From Macrocybe gigantea (Eukaryota > Basidiomycota > Agaricomycetes > Agaricales > Callistosporiaceae): 64,000 nucleotides of DNA. A program made the translations under genes and the position numbers. The stretch is taken from positions 1-64,000 of the forward strand of contig SJRY01000133.1 of assembly GCA_011319805.1 (NCBI GenBank). Direction: 5' to 3'. Shown in pieces: positions 11,656 through 23,686 of this stretch. Under the pieces are notes generated by a model. It saw only the letters and a program-made list of their open reading frames with translations. It did no database searches and was not told the origin of the DNA. Each line of letters starts with the position of its first letter. Position 1 is the stretch's first letter.

Positions 11656-12988
11656 TCAAAACGCCAGCACTAGTGGTCCCAAGTCTCGAGCCAAGGCCAG
11701 TACGGCACGAGAGAATTCTCGGCCCTGCGCCGACTCGCGAGACTCTCTCGTAACAGTAATATGTATCTGCCGCCCAGCGGCATTGGGAAGCAGCACGCCC
11801 AGTGCCTCGTGCAAAAGGTCAGGACTGAATTGCCGAGCGTCCCAGCAGACCAACGTGAGCGTGCGAAGGCCGGTGAGCTGTGGAAGAAAGCGATTGAGAT
11901 CGGCGAGCTCATCAAGGTTGTGCACAACCGTCAGCAGCGCATCGTCGGACGTAGGATGCCGGCAATGCCTTATGCGGCACTTTAGGAAGTGCCAGAAAAC
12001 AAGGGTAAGGTGCTTGAGATGGCCTGGAGACGGAAGAGTCCGGAGGCAGTCGATCCTTCGCACGTCTTCAAGCCGCAGCGAGGAAAGCACAGTGAGATCC
12101 AGGACTATGAACCAGGCGCGAAATAGAGTTGAGTGGACAATCTGGCAGGGTCAGGTTAGGCCACATACTAGAAATCGACCTGAGGTCGATGTCCACCGCC
12201 AATTCTTCGATGGCCGAGCCTCTAAGGAGCGCGCAAAGATCATCTACGAATGCGGCATCACTTTCAGCGATGCTAAGCTTCCGGACGTGACCAAGGTCGT
12301 ACGCGAGCGACAACTTGTCCAGCGTAGCTGTAGTCATGCGAAAGCAGTCCAATTCAGCTAACCGCGGGCGAATGTACCCTGCAACAGGGTTTGCCGCATC
12401 AGAGGCAAAGGTACAACGGACCAAAGACAGGCTTGACACGTGGGGAAACAAGGCAAGGAATGAAGGCGTCAGCTCATGAATTGATTCAAGGTTCAATATC
12501 TGAAGCGTCGGGGAGTTGCCCAAGTCTCGAAGCCCGTCGTGAAAATCTGTGAGGCGAAATGTGGTCGTCGGCGTCAGACTGAGCATAAGCTCCCTAACAT
12601 TTGTGAACGCGGAAAGGAACACCGGAAGACGGTCAAGGGAATCTCTTTCAGAGATGCTGCGCGTGCGACGAAGACGAAGTGACCGGACATATTTCGCGAT
12701 GCCGGGATTGGCGATGATATTCAGAAGCCGCTTGTCTCTCTCGCTTGGATACATGAGAGCAAAATTTCTTGCCTCACGCGTGATGTTGTCTATGAGTACA
12801 TTGACCTGAGCGAACAGGTGGGCTTGAGAGATGGTCCGGAAAACGCGGCAAACCAGCGCGCACGATCGCAAGGTCGCGTAGTCGCGTAGTCTTGCGAGTT
12901 CGTCCAAAAACAATTCATACAGCTCGAAAGGGAGTGGTAGGGAAGGCATAGCGATCAATGTATCTGCGCTATGAATTGGATTCATCAT
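11656..12988 (-). CDS. F-box-like protein with leucine-rich-type C-terminus
   Basis: Two exons, 12988-12169 and 12104-11656, join across a 64-nt intron (GTATGT..TCATAG) to 422 residues. The frames of the two halves only agree with this intron. The N-terminus LPFELYELFLDELARLRDYATLRSCALVCRVF is a typical fungal F-box (LP-x-E...L...CALVCRxW/F). The rest has repeated short Leu/Val-rich beta-like stretches (REL-MLSLTPT, LQILNLESI, LSSLRLEDV), as in substrate-binding halves of agaricomycete F-box proteins. It probably acts as an SCF ubiquitin-ligase adaptor. Met14 (12949) is an equally good start, since the F-box begins right after it. No unusual features. Confidence 0.75.
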
Positions 12989-13984
12989 CTGGAAGGGTCG
13001 CCCGATTGAGGAATAGACAACTCTCGCACCTCTTGTCCACAGCGAGTTTTTGCCCGAATGCCTGGCTTGCTGTCGTAGGAAATGGCGGCATGGGCCATAT
13101 TTTCCGCGTTATGTATGGGACCGCGTCGCATCACATGATGAAGACAATGGGCCACCAACAGCGTCGCGCTTGCCGAATCAAAGTGCAAGTAGAGAATGCA
13201 GCGACTAAGCGGGGGGGTCGTCTTTCCAAATAGCTTTTCCGTGACGCATACGGCCCATTGTCCGGCATAATCGTCCACTCCAAATCTAGTCCTTTGTCCC
13301 TCCACATCCTTCGACACAACGTGGCGGAAATGGGCGCTTTACAAAACCAACTTGGTGTCTTCAATAGGAAGGTGCCTCGGGGTGCTCCGTGCGCCGGCGG
13401 CATTCTTGGACTTATGGCGGTGCATCCATTTCTAAACGAGTCCAGAAAGGCGGGTCGACGGCGCTCCGTTTAAGCAACACCCTATCCTGGACGGGTAATG
13501 ACAGTAAAGTGTTGTGATCATACATGCTCGTGGTTTTCGCTGACTGTCAAGCGTTTGCGGAACATAGCGACGACGGGCGTGGCCAGGAATAAAAATAGTC
13601 CAATAAGAACAATCCTCAACTATCAGAGGCGATGTTCCACTGGATTCGAGCGTAATCTGCCATGAATAAATGTCCGTAGGCGACGACAGTTCATCCCACA
13701 CACACTAAAACAGGGCAAGTTCTAGAAACAAGGATATGAAGGATAAAGGGGACAAGACCTCTCGCCGTCGTGATAAGATCCAAAGCGAGCCAGTAGATTC
13801 TTCAAGGTAATAAGCTGAACCTAGCGAACGCACTGCATTCCATCTCACATATTATTACAGGTAGCAGACGAGATAGGAATCCATCGTCGTACCTGTTCCA
13901 TGCAAGCTATTGCGTACAGTCCGTCCAAATGCGATGAGCCAAGGTGCGTGATCCTCTAAAAATCGACTCCAAAAAACAGCATCC
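12989..13984. other. No gene recognised
   Basis: About 1 kb between two same-strand F-box-type genes. Only short frames are found and none has a start, splice pattern or motif I can support. It should hold the promoter of the upstream F-box gene and the 3' end of its neighbour. Confidence 0.4.
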
Positions 13985-14908
13985 TTAATCGTATTCCAAG
14001 GATCTTTCCCATCTCTCCAGTTCATTTGAAAGGTCCACTGAGATAACGATGTTACTGTAGGATCTCCAGTCGCTCAACCTCGCATCTGCAGATGTGAAGT
14101 CGGTTTGTGACCGCACGACGCAGCGCACTAATTGAGCAGAATTAAAGCACGCATCATCTCGCCAAGGCATACAACGACCGAAATTGAACGAGAAGAACTC
14201 CAATTTCGCGAGGCGGCTTGGATCATAGAGCATGTGCATCGACTGCCAGTCCAGAAGATGGAGGTGTGTTACCTCTGCGAAAAAGGGGTGGGAATCGGGG
14301 CAGTATTGTATGTGTTCACTTCGGCAAGACAAGCGTTTCGGCTGGATGTACTGGACAGCTCTCGACTCCATCAGCTGACCTTTGCTGGGCGGTAACCAGA
14401 AGGCGAGATTCTCGACTCTTTTGCATAGCAAAAGTACACGAATAGCCACACGAAACTTGACGCCGCTACCGATGCAGAGGGACCTGACGTCGTTCGCGGA
14501 ATAGCGAGATGGCTTTCTCGGCCAGGATACATCTTTGAAAGTCCTCAGAAAACGGCGACATTGCTTGGTGCTGCGTAGGATGACCTTCTCCTGCAGAAAG
14601 GGCTCTATCCTAATGGACGAATCCGTGTGTTTCATGGGAGTATGAGTGAATCGTCACGAACTCCACAGGACGGCGACTCACCATATCCGGACGCGTTTCG
14701 CGACGAACAACAGCTGATACGCTGTATTACGATTCGACCTGGCCGCCTGCTCGAAAATATATCTCTCCAACTCGGGAGGAAGGCGAGGCGGATCGGAAAT
14801 CGTTTCCTCCGCATAAATCGGAGGGTGGGCAGTGGCATTTGTGAGAAAACGTGCAACGGCCTTGGCTTTGGCCCACGCATTAGCCAGAGACGCAACGATA
14901 TAAACCAT
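13985..14908 (-). CDS. F-box-like/hypothetical protein of an agaricomycete expanded family
   Basis: Exons 14908-14682 and 14609-13985 join through a GTGAGT..TTAG intron (phase 2) to 283 residues. Exon 1 contains LPPELERYIFEQAARS and VAKRVRIW, and exon 2 continues IEPFLQEKVILRS. Agaricomycete proteins with the order LPPELERxIFExAARS..LV(A/S)(K/R)RVxxW(I/V)EPxLYxxVxL are common and are described as F-box-like or hypothetical. The middle has CLASSIC family-like wording only in the first 110 residues; the later LHLLDWQSMHMLYDPSRL and LEFFSFNFG blocks look like the usual solenoid half. Function is unknown; a protein-binding adaptor role is inferred. It lies just inside the right arm of the inverted duplication and is not duplicated. 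Confidence 0.65.
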
Positions 14909-15966
14909 CTGCTACGCCTTGGATGAGGAGAGATGGGAAGAGAGGATGTTTGACGGTCATCGTAGTTGGATGGACGAGACATGGTGGTCTCGGCCACTGC
15001 CGAACAGGTGCAGCTCTCGCCACTGGACCTTGCTTTCAGGAGACCTCTAGCGCCTGAACTGAATGCTAAGCTTCTCATGAGACTTTCAGATTCTCAAGAC
15101 TGCGAAGGCAAAGATTAGGAGACAGTAGAAGAAGATTGTGGAACAACAATAGCAGGACAGCCGTCACACATGGTCCTGACACGACAAGTCGTCTCTTCAC
15201 CTTGCTGGTTTCGAGGACAGTTATTCAGAGCGCCTGAGCCTAAAGCAAGCCCTCTATCAAGTCTGGAGTGTATATTGAGTTGACCTGCATTGCTATCTCC
15301 GTGAAGCCAGTGTCTTGAATGTTGTCTAGTATTGCGAAGCCTTTCACAATTGCGTTTCGCTTATCGCACCCAACCGCTCATTTCTCTAGACAGCTCCGTT
15401 GGTTGGTGATGTACAGTACAGTCCAACAATAAACCGCTTTTATTCGAGGACAGATAACTGACTTCCTTGACAACGACCTCATTTTTCCCCGCTCGGAATG
15501 ACAAAGATTGACATTGCTCAATTCATTAGTTGTGCAAGCGAAATGAAATGAATCGTGACAGTTCCGTGCTGGCAGACCTTCGACACCCCGCGAGCCCACA
15601 GACAACTCGTCTGCATTGTACCTTTCCACGTCAAAACAAAGATTCAATGCCCACCAAGTGGCAGGTAATCACTATCGCAGCAGGACTTCGTTCCTGTATC
15701 GAGAACTATCTGTCATGACCTTCCCGATCTCTTTCTCCAACAACCAGACGTCACGGCAAGAATTCGAGAGAAAATACAGCCAGTTCTTGGTCATATCGCA
15801 GGACGGAGAGAATCGACGTCGGACAAGTGCATCTGTTCGCGAATACGTTCATTGTCGTTAGCAGTCCACCAGTTTGTCTGCGGCACCACTGTCATTGTAG
15901 CTGATGCATAGATCAGAAAAGCGACGGAACTTACTCATAATCTGCATTCCTGGTCACTCCGAACTG

Positions 15967-17088
15967 TCACTGTCGCCACGCATACTCGGGATGAAGACCT
16001 TTGAAGACACCTCGAAGGAGATGCCACTCTCGTTGCATCGCAGTCCTTTGTTGATTGATTTTTGCTCTGTCAAAATCGATGATGTACGGATTTCCGTCTT
16101 TGTCGATTGTCATGTTTTCTACTCCGATGTCTGGATGCCGCACGCCAGTGTTGTGGGTGTCCTTCAGGATGCGCTCGAACCCAGCGCTGAAGTCGAATCA
16201 GTGGCGCAGCGCACGTTTAAATCACGCCAAGGAGTATCGTACCGTTCGGATTCTGTGAAGTGGTATACGCTGGGTGCTTCGATATCCCAGCGCTTCAAAA
16301 TTGATTTTTCGTGATAAAGGCGACTGCGTCGCTTTCGACGTCCTTGAAGAGGCCGTGAACGACATGAATCTCTTTCACCTCGGTGGATGCGAAGTGTTCA
16401 TAGATCCTGTACTCGTTGCGCACCCATTCTTGTTGACCTGGCCGAAACACAAGCTTCACCACGACGTCGTGAGTCATTGTGTTTCTCTCGGTAACGAGGA
16501 TCTTGACAGTCCCTCTGTAAGCGAACCTAACGGCCCCGTTCCTGCTTTCAGACGCAATGGTCGTGAGGATGAAGTACTGATGTGGTTGGTACTGTTCGGA
16601 CGTGAAGGGCGCTTTTCACTCCTTGTGCAAGCCGTCACGGAGCGATTGGCCAATTCGTACCATGGCAGCAGGTGCAATCGAGTTGTATCGTCCGTATCGC
16701 ATCTCAAGCAAACCGAAGTGGCGCGAAGCTAGCTCGCTGCTAAGAATCTGACGGGAATTAAAAACGGAAAAGGTTAACTAGACATAGCACACGTACGTCG
16801 GATAAGTCCTTCCGTTTTCTCTCAAGTACTGCTTGTTTTTCTTCTTGCGCCTCATATGCTTGAGTTCTTGGTCGGCGTTTCGCGTTTTCGCTCTCAATCT
16901 TTTTGCCCACCTGAGAATTCTCCAATGTATAATCCGATGTGAAGTTTGCCATATGCCGGATCCTTGCAGTTTGGTAAACCGCTACATATTTGCTCCCGCG
17001 TTATGATACAAAATAATCCTGTACGATATTCAAGCTTGCCTCTATCATTGTCCCATTTTCCTCTCTCGAATTCCAAGTCCATGCGCAT
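15967..17088 (-). pseudogene. Decayed type B kinase-like gene C', right-arm copy
   Basis: This is the partner of 3820-4846. It starts in the exon-2 region (NCKDPAYGKLHIGLY) and keeps most of exon 3: SSELASRHFGLLEMRYG, GAVRFAYRG, HDVVVKLVF and NEYRIYEHF. The exon contains a stop in LHKE-stop-KAP, at about 16615. Exon 4 keeps a degenerate loop, VRHPDIGVENMTIDKDG (HPD for HRD), and IIDFDRAKINQ, and ends HPEYAWRQ at 15967. The acidic tail present in the left copy (about 120 bp) is deleted. Exon 1 is absent, as in the left arm, so gene C was already broken before the arms duplicated. Confidence 0.75.
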
Positions 17089-17246
17089 GGATGGGGAACT
17101 AGAAGCGGGTATTTGGTAGCCTCTGTAGCTCTTCGTCAGATTGAGTCATTCCTTCAAGAGAACTGATTATGCGCCCTGACGATGGTCCAAATAACAGATG
17201 ATATCTCCGTGAACGATACCGGCTCGATGTATCTTCTTCAGTATGG

Positions 17247-19677
17247 TCACTCCTCCGAGTCATCGTCAGAACTATCATCATCAGAAGACGACCCAAGAGC
17301 TGCGTCCTTGTCGGAAAACTGAGGAAAGAAAGAATTCTCGGTTTCATGCGAGTCATCCGAATCTGGACTCGTCGTCCGCTCGTACTCGGGATGAACACCT
17401 TGAAACATGCCTTGAAGAAGACTCCACTCCCGCCGTGTTGCATTCTTTTCTTGGCTGATCTTCGCCCTGTCAAAATCTATTATGTGTGGATTTCCATCCC
17501 TGTCCACTGTCAGGTTTTCAGCCCGGATGTCTCGATGTCGGACCCCAGCCTTGTGGATGTCCTTCAAGGTTTGTTCGAAACCGGCACTAACATCAAACGA
17601 CTCAGCACAGACCGAAAGAACGGAAGAAAAAGTTAGTATACCGTTCTGAATCCGTAATGTGATAGAAGGTGAACCTTTCCTTGTCCCTCCTCTTCAAGAC
17701 CGTTTCTCCTGCGTCATCCATGATGAGGGCAACAACACCACTTTCAACATCTTGAAATAGACCATGAACAACCGGTATCCCTTTGATGTTGGTAGACGCA
17801 AGATGTTTATATATACTGTATTCGTGTCGCATTCGTTCTCGCTGATCTTCACGGAATGCCAACTTTACAACGACATCGTGAGTCATTGTGTGTCCATCCG
17901 TAGCAAGGATTTTGACCGTTCCCCGATACGCGAACCCCACTGCGCCTTTCGCGATTTCAGAAGTAATTGTAACAATACAATATTGGTGAGGATGATATCG
18001 CTCGGATATTGTGGGCGCTTTCCAGTCCTTGTTCAGGCCATTGTGAAGGGATTGACCGACTCGAATCATCGCAGCGGGGGCAACTGAATTATAATGCCCG
18101 TAACGCATCTCGAGCAAGACGACGTCCCGCGATGCTAACTCGCTTCTCAACATCTGAAACGTTTTACGATTAAGAGTTGAAAACAATGACGAGAAAGTAA
18201 GCCTACTGCTGATAATTCTTTCTTTCTTCTCTCAGCCTCCCTTTCGGCAATTTTAAGGGCTTCATAAGCCCGAGTTCTCGGCCGCTTGTCCAAAGCTTGC
18301 ACCGACGTATCTCGCTTTCGTTTACGAGTTTTGGGAGCTTCAGCGATTTTTTCCATTTCCTCATATTGAGAGACCCTGTCAATGAGGTCCTTGAGGATGG
18401 AGACATACAAGCCTATGTGAATTTTGCCATATGCTGGATCTTTGCTGTTTGGGATGTCGATCAGATTTGAAAGGAAAAGCGTCTGAGTTTCCCGGTGACG
18501 AAAACCAATTCGTTCATAGTTTCCGCAATTGAAAACGATGAATGTGCTATCTCTGTGAACGGCCAACGTCCAAGCCTAACAAAAGTCAGAGGAGGACATG
18601 CGGTAAAGAAATCATATGGAAACGTACGTGTTGGATTAAAGATGTTGTCAAATCAGATGTATTCGAGGTTCCATCGCTCATTCGAATGTCAGGGCGCGGC
18701 AATAGCGTGACAACGTTCCATTTCGGCGTCTTTAATTTAGGCAGGTTTTGAGCCGAGCGATGCGTTAGAGACCGAGTTTCTTGTGACTTGGCTCTGTCTA
18801 GCGCCGATAACCGTTGACTTCGGCGAACGGGCCCGCTGTGAAGGGCATTTGACTTCTTTCGTTTGTTTCGGTTCCTAGTCAACGATTTCACAAAAGCCGC
18901 CATGGGTGTGCCCCAGGCAGTGGTAGTGGCGTCGACTGAATGAGGAAGGATGCTTTCGGATGGTGTCAATCCTCTGGTACTGCATCGCTCATGATGGAAC
19001 TCTTGCGCCGCCTGTTCAGCCCATTTGTCCATGTCTCTGAGGACGCGCTCCGCATCCGGCGTCAACATTTGCCAGACTGCCAACTCAGTATATCGTCGAG
19101 TGATTTGGCGAAGGATTTCCACCGTCCTATCGTCAAGAGAACTCCAGAATTCGGGACGCAAGTCTTTATTTATCCTGTCTAGAAAAGCGTGGTCTTCGTC
19201 CCGAATTGCAAAATTGCGGTATCGGGTTAACACGGAAGAAAAATAGAATGTCGTATGCCATTCGGACGCGTAAGGATGAAACACGAGGGTCGACGCAATC
19301 AGAGTACAATACGTGCCTATCGTGTCTGCATACCTGTCAGCTATCCCCGCTGCATCGAAGACGGATGTGTATTGAGCCTCCTGCCGTGAACGACGCGCTT
19401 CTTTGGGGAAATACCTGCTTCTTCTGATAGGAGGAAGTCGCTGGCCCTTTTCCTTGATAGCATCCAGGGCGACATCGACGCTTTTGGAGATGTCGGAAAG
19501 TAGAGAAGGTGCTAATCTGACGTGTTGTAGGAAAGATGGACCGTCGATGTGTTTATCGCAGAATGAGTTCAATTTTTCGAATTTGGGGATGCTAGACGAG
19601 GTCTTGTCGACGATATGAGATGGATTGTAGTTGCAGAATGACAGAAATTGTTCGAAAGTATCTTCAGTGTCGTCCAT
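17247..19677 (-). CDS. Type B kinase-like protein, intact right-arm copy
   Basis: Exons 19677-18628, 18575-18207, 18153-17642 and 17586-17247 give 2271 coding bases (756 residues), exactly the length of the paralogue at 28196-30630. Exon 1 encodes a roughly 350-residue family N-domain (FCDKHIDG, DAAGIADRYADT, IASTLVFHP, LAVWQMLTPDAERVLRDMD, DATTTAWGTPM, RRSQRLSALDR). Exon 2 has DSTFIVFNCGNYERIGFRHR and a basic, possibly nuclear-targeting stretch KTRKRKRD..KRPRTRAYE. Exon 3 is the N-lobe: IAKGAVGFAYRG, VVVKLAF, HEYSIYKH and MDDAGETVL. Exon 4 has HRDIRAENLTV and IIDFDRAK, then HPEYERTT and an acidic SSDDDSSDDDSEE end. Catalytic residues are present, with DFD for DFG. Only about 70 residues follow the DFD site, so no APE motif or full C-lobe exists. 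Type A' ends 125 bp upstream on the same strand. I infer a kinase-like function without a known substrate. Confidence 0.8.
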
Positions 19678-19802
19678 GATTGCAAACGATGTGTTTGGAA
19701 ACAAGACGGCCAACAATGATTGGTTTGTAGTCGACGGCATTTGCCGATTTCATTTCCTACGGTCTACGATATAACATACAAAGTAAATTGTAAAGGTCCA
19801 AG

Positions 19803-21969
19803 TTACGACGCCTTCGCCCTTTTGCGATTCACCGGAGCCTCTTCTCCAGCCACGTTCAAGCTCGCTGAACATGTGCCGGGACCCGGAGCAGAAACTTGGC
19901 CTGAACCTTGCCCCGAACTCTCTCCTTCCCCTTCTGAGCGAGCATGGCCAAGTGGTTTCTTGATCAGCTTCTTAAGCTCTCCTGCTTCTTCTTTGAAAAC
20001 GTTTAGGATCTTCGGATCATCCGCAAGTCGCTTCGCCTTGGAAAAGCCAACAAGACGGGCCGATGATCTATGCAATACGAGGTGGTCAGCGGAGATATCC
20101 CCATGAAGGATGCCAGCTCCATGTATCCTGGCTAGTATTTTTTTAAAAGCCCGACTATTAAAGCAGATGAGTTGACTTCAATGTTGAGCGGCTAAATAGC
20201 ACATACCGGTGAGCCTTCGTCAGACTTCTGGAGTTGCTACTCAACGATCGTCCGACGTCCTCCATGACCATAGCGCTAAATCGCAGGTTGGCCTTGTCGT
20301 ATGGCAGCTCTGTATCGAATAACCCGAAGACTTTTGGTACACCCGAGATGTTCGCCTTCATCAGATCAACGTAAACCTCGTGTTCACGCTTCAACTTTTC
20401 TATGTTGTCAATGCCACTAGCACACTTGATTATTATCTTGCCCGACGTTGTACCGGTGGCTGCCAACGTCAGACCATCGATCTCGAGGGTTCCGAGAACG
20501 ATATTGTGCCGCAGCATCAACGGGATGCCCTTCACACGAGAGAGTGTGACTCTGATGGGTGGCAATGTCTTAGTATTGGTTTGCACTGGATTTTCGATGT
20601 TAGATGTTTGGGAAACACGCTTATAGGGAGCGTCTAGCCACAATGGCATGTACGTTTTCGACGCTGATGAAAAGATTCTAGATTCACGATGGGACGCGTG
20701 ATCCGTAACATACTAGGATATCAATCAAAATTCAGCACATCGGAAGATTTTGAGACTGTACCTTGATTTTTTCCTTCAGAGTCATGGAATTATCCTCCAC
20801 ACGTTTTGGAAAAGACCGGGTCCATGTATCAGGCTCCCCTCGGATCGTCAATAAGCGCGTACGGATCATAGCATCCCGCAAAATAGCTATGTAGAGCCCG
20901 ACTTGAAGCTTCAAATATTTGCATTTGCTGACTTCGATGATGCCTGTAATATAGAGTCGTTGATTTTGGCGGTCCCGTATTCCAATCATTTCGTATAATC
21001 CGCAGTCAATGATAATAAACGTGGCGTCGTGATGAACTCCTTCTGCCCAAGACTATACGATCCGGTTAGTCATTTGTCAAAATCTAAAATCTCGAAGGTA
21101 TTCACCTGTTGCACGAAGTAAACTGCTTTCCGCAGAGGACCTTCGCCTAAATCGCTCAACTCATCCAGAACTTCATTAATGGCGTCGCGGATGCCCGGAA
21201 TACTGCCACATACGGGTACGTCGGCATCATAGCCTCTTTTAGCGCCAGTAGTACGGTGTTTTCGGCTGCTTGCTTTGCATTGCATTTGGTCGCACCTTTG
21301 CCAGGGAAACACCTTACCCGGTAATTCCGATACGATTGGCATCAGATTGCTCCTACGGCCAGCAACCATATTTTTAAATTCCCAAACCGCCAATGCAGGG
21401 AACTTTTCGGCAACAGCCTTTAAGTCGGATGGAACTCCAGGAGTATCAGTCAGCTGCGTTCCTAACGAAAGAAAACCATCGGGAATAGCGGTTCTATCGT
21501 CTCCGGAACCAGTCCGAAGGTTATGAGACCAAGTGAGATGGCTTTGAGACCATTCACACCCAAATTCTAGGGTGGCCGCAAGAACGGTGGAAGGCTTCGC
21601 GTAGACATCGCTATAAACGTCGACGACGGTTTCCTCGTCAACGACCTTGTCCAAGACGGGCGCGCCAGCGTTGGTCATTTTCGTGACAGTTGGAGTGTCT
21701 TCATCGAAGGAAGGGAGTTTGCCAGCCTCTTTGGCGTCGTGAAGCGCAGTATCCGTGATGTGAAGTAAGTCGTTGACGATTGATGGACAGTGCACCACCT
21801 CACGTAAAATCAGATCGTCAGCTAGATGTTGGTCATACGGTGCGGGTGGTCGAGTGCTGTCCGAAGTCGTGTGATTTTCTGCCGGTTTGAGCTCCCCAGG
21901 GATAGATTCGAAGATCTCGTCCACAGCTAAGGAAGCCGTAGTAGATTCTGGAGAGGATGAAAGGGGCAT
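19803..21969 (-). CDS. Type A kinase-like protein (predicted pseudokinase), right copy
   Basis: Exons 21969-21106, 21052-20762, 20712-20207 and 20154-19803 sum to 2013 bases (670 residues) with clean GT..AG introns in phases 0, 0 and 2. Exon 1 is a 288-residue N-domain (TTSDSTRPPAPYDQHLADDL, LAVWEFKNMVAG, YDADVPVCGS, KAVYFVQQ). Exon 2 has HHDATFIIIDCGLYEMIGIRDR, equivalent to the type B exon 2. Exon 3 gives a degenerate N-lobe (GTLEIDGL, KIIIKCAS, FSAMVMEDVGRSL). Exon 4 reads ILHGDISADHLVLHRSS then RLVGFSKAKRL: the loop Asn is His and the DFG Asp is Gly, so I predict no phosphotransfer. The C-terminus is a Gly/Ser/Pro-rich tail ending RKRAKAS. Its pairing with the type B gene 125 bp downstream recurs elsewhere in the window. 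Confidence 0.8.
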
Positions 21970-23686
21970 TTCACGGGTTTTGCCTTATGCGTGAGCGGAG
22001 GTAGATGGTAGAAATCAAGGGCGACGAACAGTTAAGGCTGGTTGGAATGCTCTTCCTTTTAAGCTGCTGAGTGAGGCCGTCGAACAAAAGTGCAAATCAT
22101 CCTGGAAGAATGGCTGAAGATCCAGTTTCAGAACAAAAACATCGGAGAATAGCGATGTATATACAGCAGAGGCGTTCATTGAGAACTGAATCAAGAACAG
22201 GGCGTCCGCGTCAAGATTCAATCCTAGTGCCTCAGGCATGGTGATCTAACATTGTATTTGTTTGATTCAGCATTGGACGAAGAACAAGAGAAAAGCTATC
22301 GGAACAAACAAGGACCTACAAGCTGACAATAACCCGCACGGAATCAAGTGCAAGTGATTGTCAGTTGCCTGGAAACATTATCGTCCCGCGCTTGATGACC
22401 TGTCCCATGGCTATTCCAGGTAGCAAATTCAATTATGGCGAGTTCATGGTCTTTTGTTCCGATTCAGCCTGTGTTGTCCTTCGAATTGAGTTCGTAACTC
22501 ATCTCCGATATCACTTCCCATGCCATGTTCGCGAAACAACAAAGATTTGACAATAATATGAAATTGACATGAATTGTCAAGCAAAGCTGCCTTGTCTCGT
22601 CAAAGACTGAAGACCACAGAGAATTTCCTGGTAGTCTGCTAGATCGGAATCGCTCAACGTGCGCAACGAAGGAACATCTCAATCTAATTGGGATCGTTCC
22701 TTGGAGGTAAGCAGAAGAAGACCCGCTCCTTTTGCCGAGAACGTCGCCAACAACCAATAGCTCCCCTTTGGAATATGCCATTATGATATCTAAAGCCCGC
22801 ACCGTGCTGACCTGTTAAGGCGGTTCCGGTTTATCAATCACAGGGAATCGACAGTAGGCAAAGGTGTACGGAAGACCGCCTGACCGCCTGAATGCGAACT
22901 CAATCGCTGACACCGGTGGAATACGTGCTCGCGACGTATCCATACTTGATCGTCAAGAAATTTATTACTTTTTTGTCACATCACGTTGGGCTAGATGCGA
23001 AAAACCGTCGATGCATGGCAGAGGTCCGACTAGAAGTTCATTGCTGATTGCTCCTGTCATCCTCATCTGCCCTTCCGGCAACCGTCGCTCTAGGATCTTA
23101 ATGAAAATCCGATGAACAGCTAACAGCTAGGTCTTCGAGGTTGACTGGATTTCCGCAATTCTATCAGAATGAAAATGTTGGGAAGATACAAACAGACGCC
23201 TGTTTTGGCCTCATGAGCTCCTCTGATCATTCAAGTAGTGGATCCCGATATGATAGTCACAGTCGGGAACAATTTCATATTCTCCATAGCGAAAGTAATT
23301 CCTCATGATTGCCCATAAACATCTTACCCATCCTGGTGTTTTGAGATGCAGCTTTCGGCATCGAGACTGTTGGGTGATGACTGTGAGAACATTCTGTTCG
23401 CCTATTTCCCTCGACTGGGATCAAGGATCTACCCTTGGTATGGTCCGAAGGCGTTCTACCCAGTACGAATCGGTCAAACATTCTAATCTCGCTACCAAGT
23501 CATCACGAAGCTGGGGCATGGGTCTTCGGGAATGGTTTGGCTCGTCCGGGATCTCCAGTAAGTGTTGAATAGGCTCCGAAGGTAGAGCTTTCGCGGCCCT
23601 GTCCAACTGGCTGAAAAGACTGTACGGTATCAATTTCATTTTCCCGCTGTTTCTCCTTTCTGCTTGGTATCTGCATCATTTACTGT
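21970..23686. other. No gene recognised
   Basis: This 1.7-kb region lies upstream of type A'. It holds only short, unrelated frames on both strands (for example 22464-22802 minus) without family motifs, signal peptides or consistent splice sites. The first 200-300 bp probably include the promoter of A'. Confidence 0.4.

Larger units (their letters stand above)
15556..20859 (-). repeat. Right arm of large inverted duplication
   Basis: This is the reverse-complement partner of 1-5242, separated from it by about 10.3 kb. It carries C', B' and most of A'. Type A' continues to 21969, so the true duplication probably extends outward on both sides; its left counterpart lies outside the window. Compared with the left arm it retains an intact B gene and about 250 bp of C exon 3 that the left arm has lost. 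It lacks about 120 bp of the C-terminal acidic tail of C that the left arm still has. Confidence 0.9.

Noticed and set aside
12069..12200. Frame change between the two halves of the F-box gene taken as a frameshift
   Set aside because: A 64-nt intron with GTATGT donor and TCATAG acceptor restores the frame exactly.
1..20859. Inverted arms read as terminal repeats of a giant transposon
   Set aside because: Arms contain host-type multi-exon genes, the spacer has ordinary genes, and no transposase, integrase or tyrosine recombinase frame is seen.
22464..22802. 112-codon minus-strand frame in the gap upstream of A'
   Set aside because: No motif, no splice partners and no similarity to neighbours; length is within chance for this base composition.
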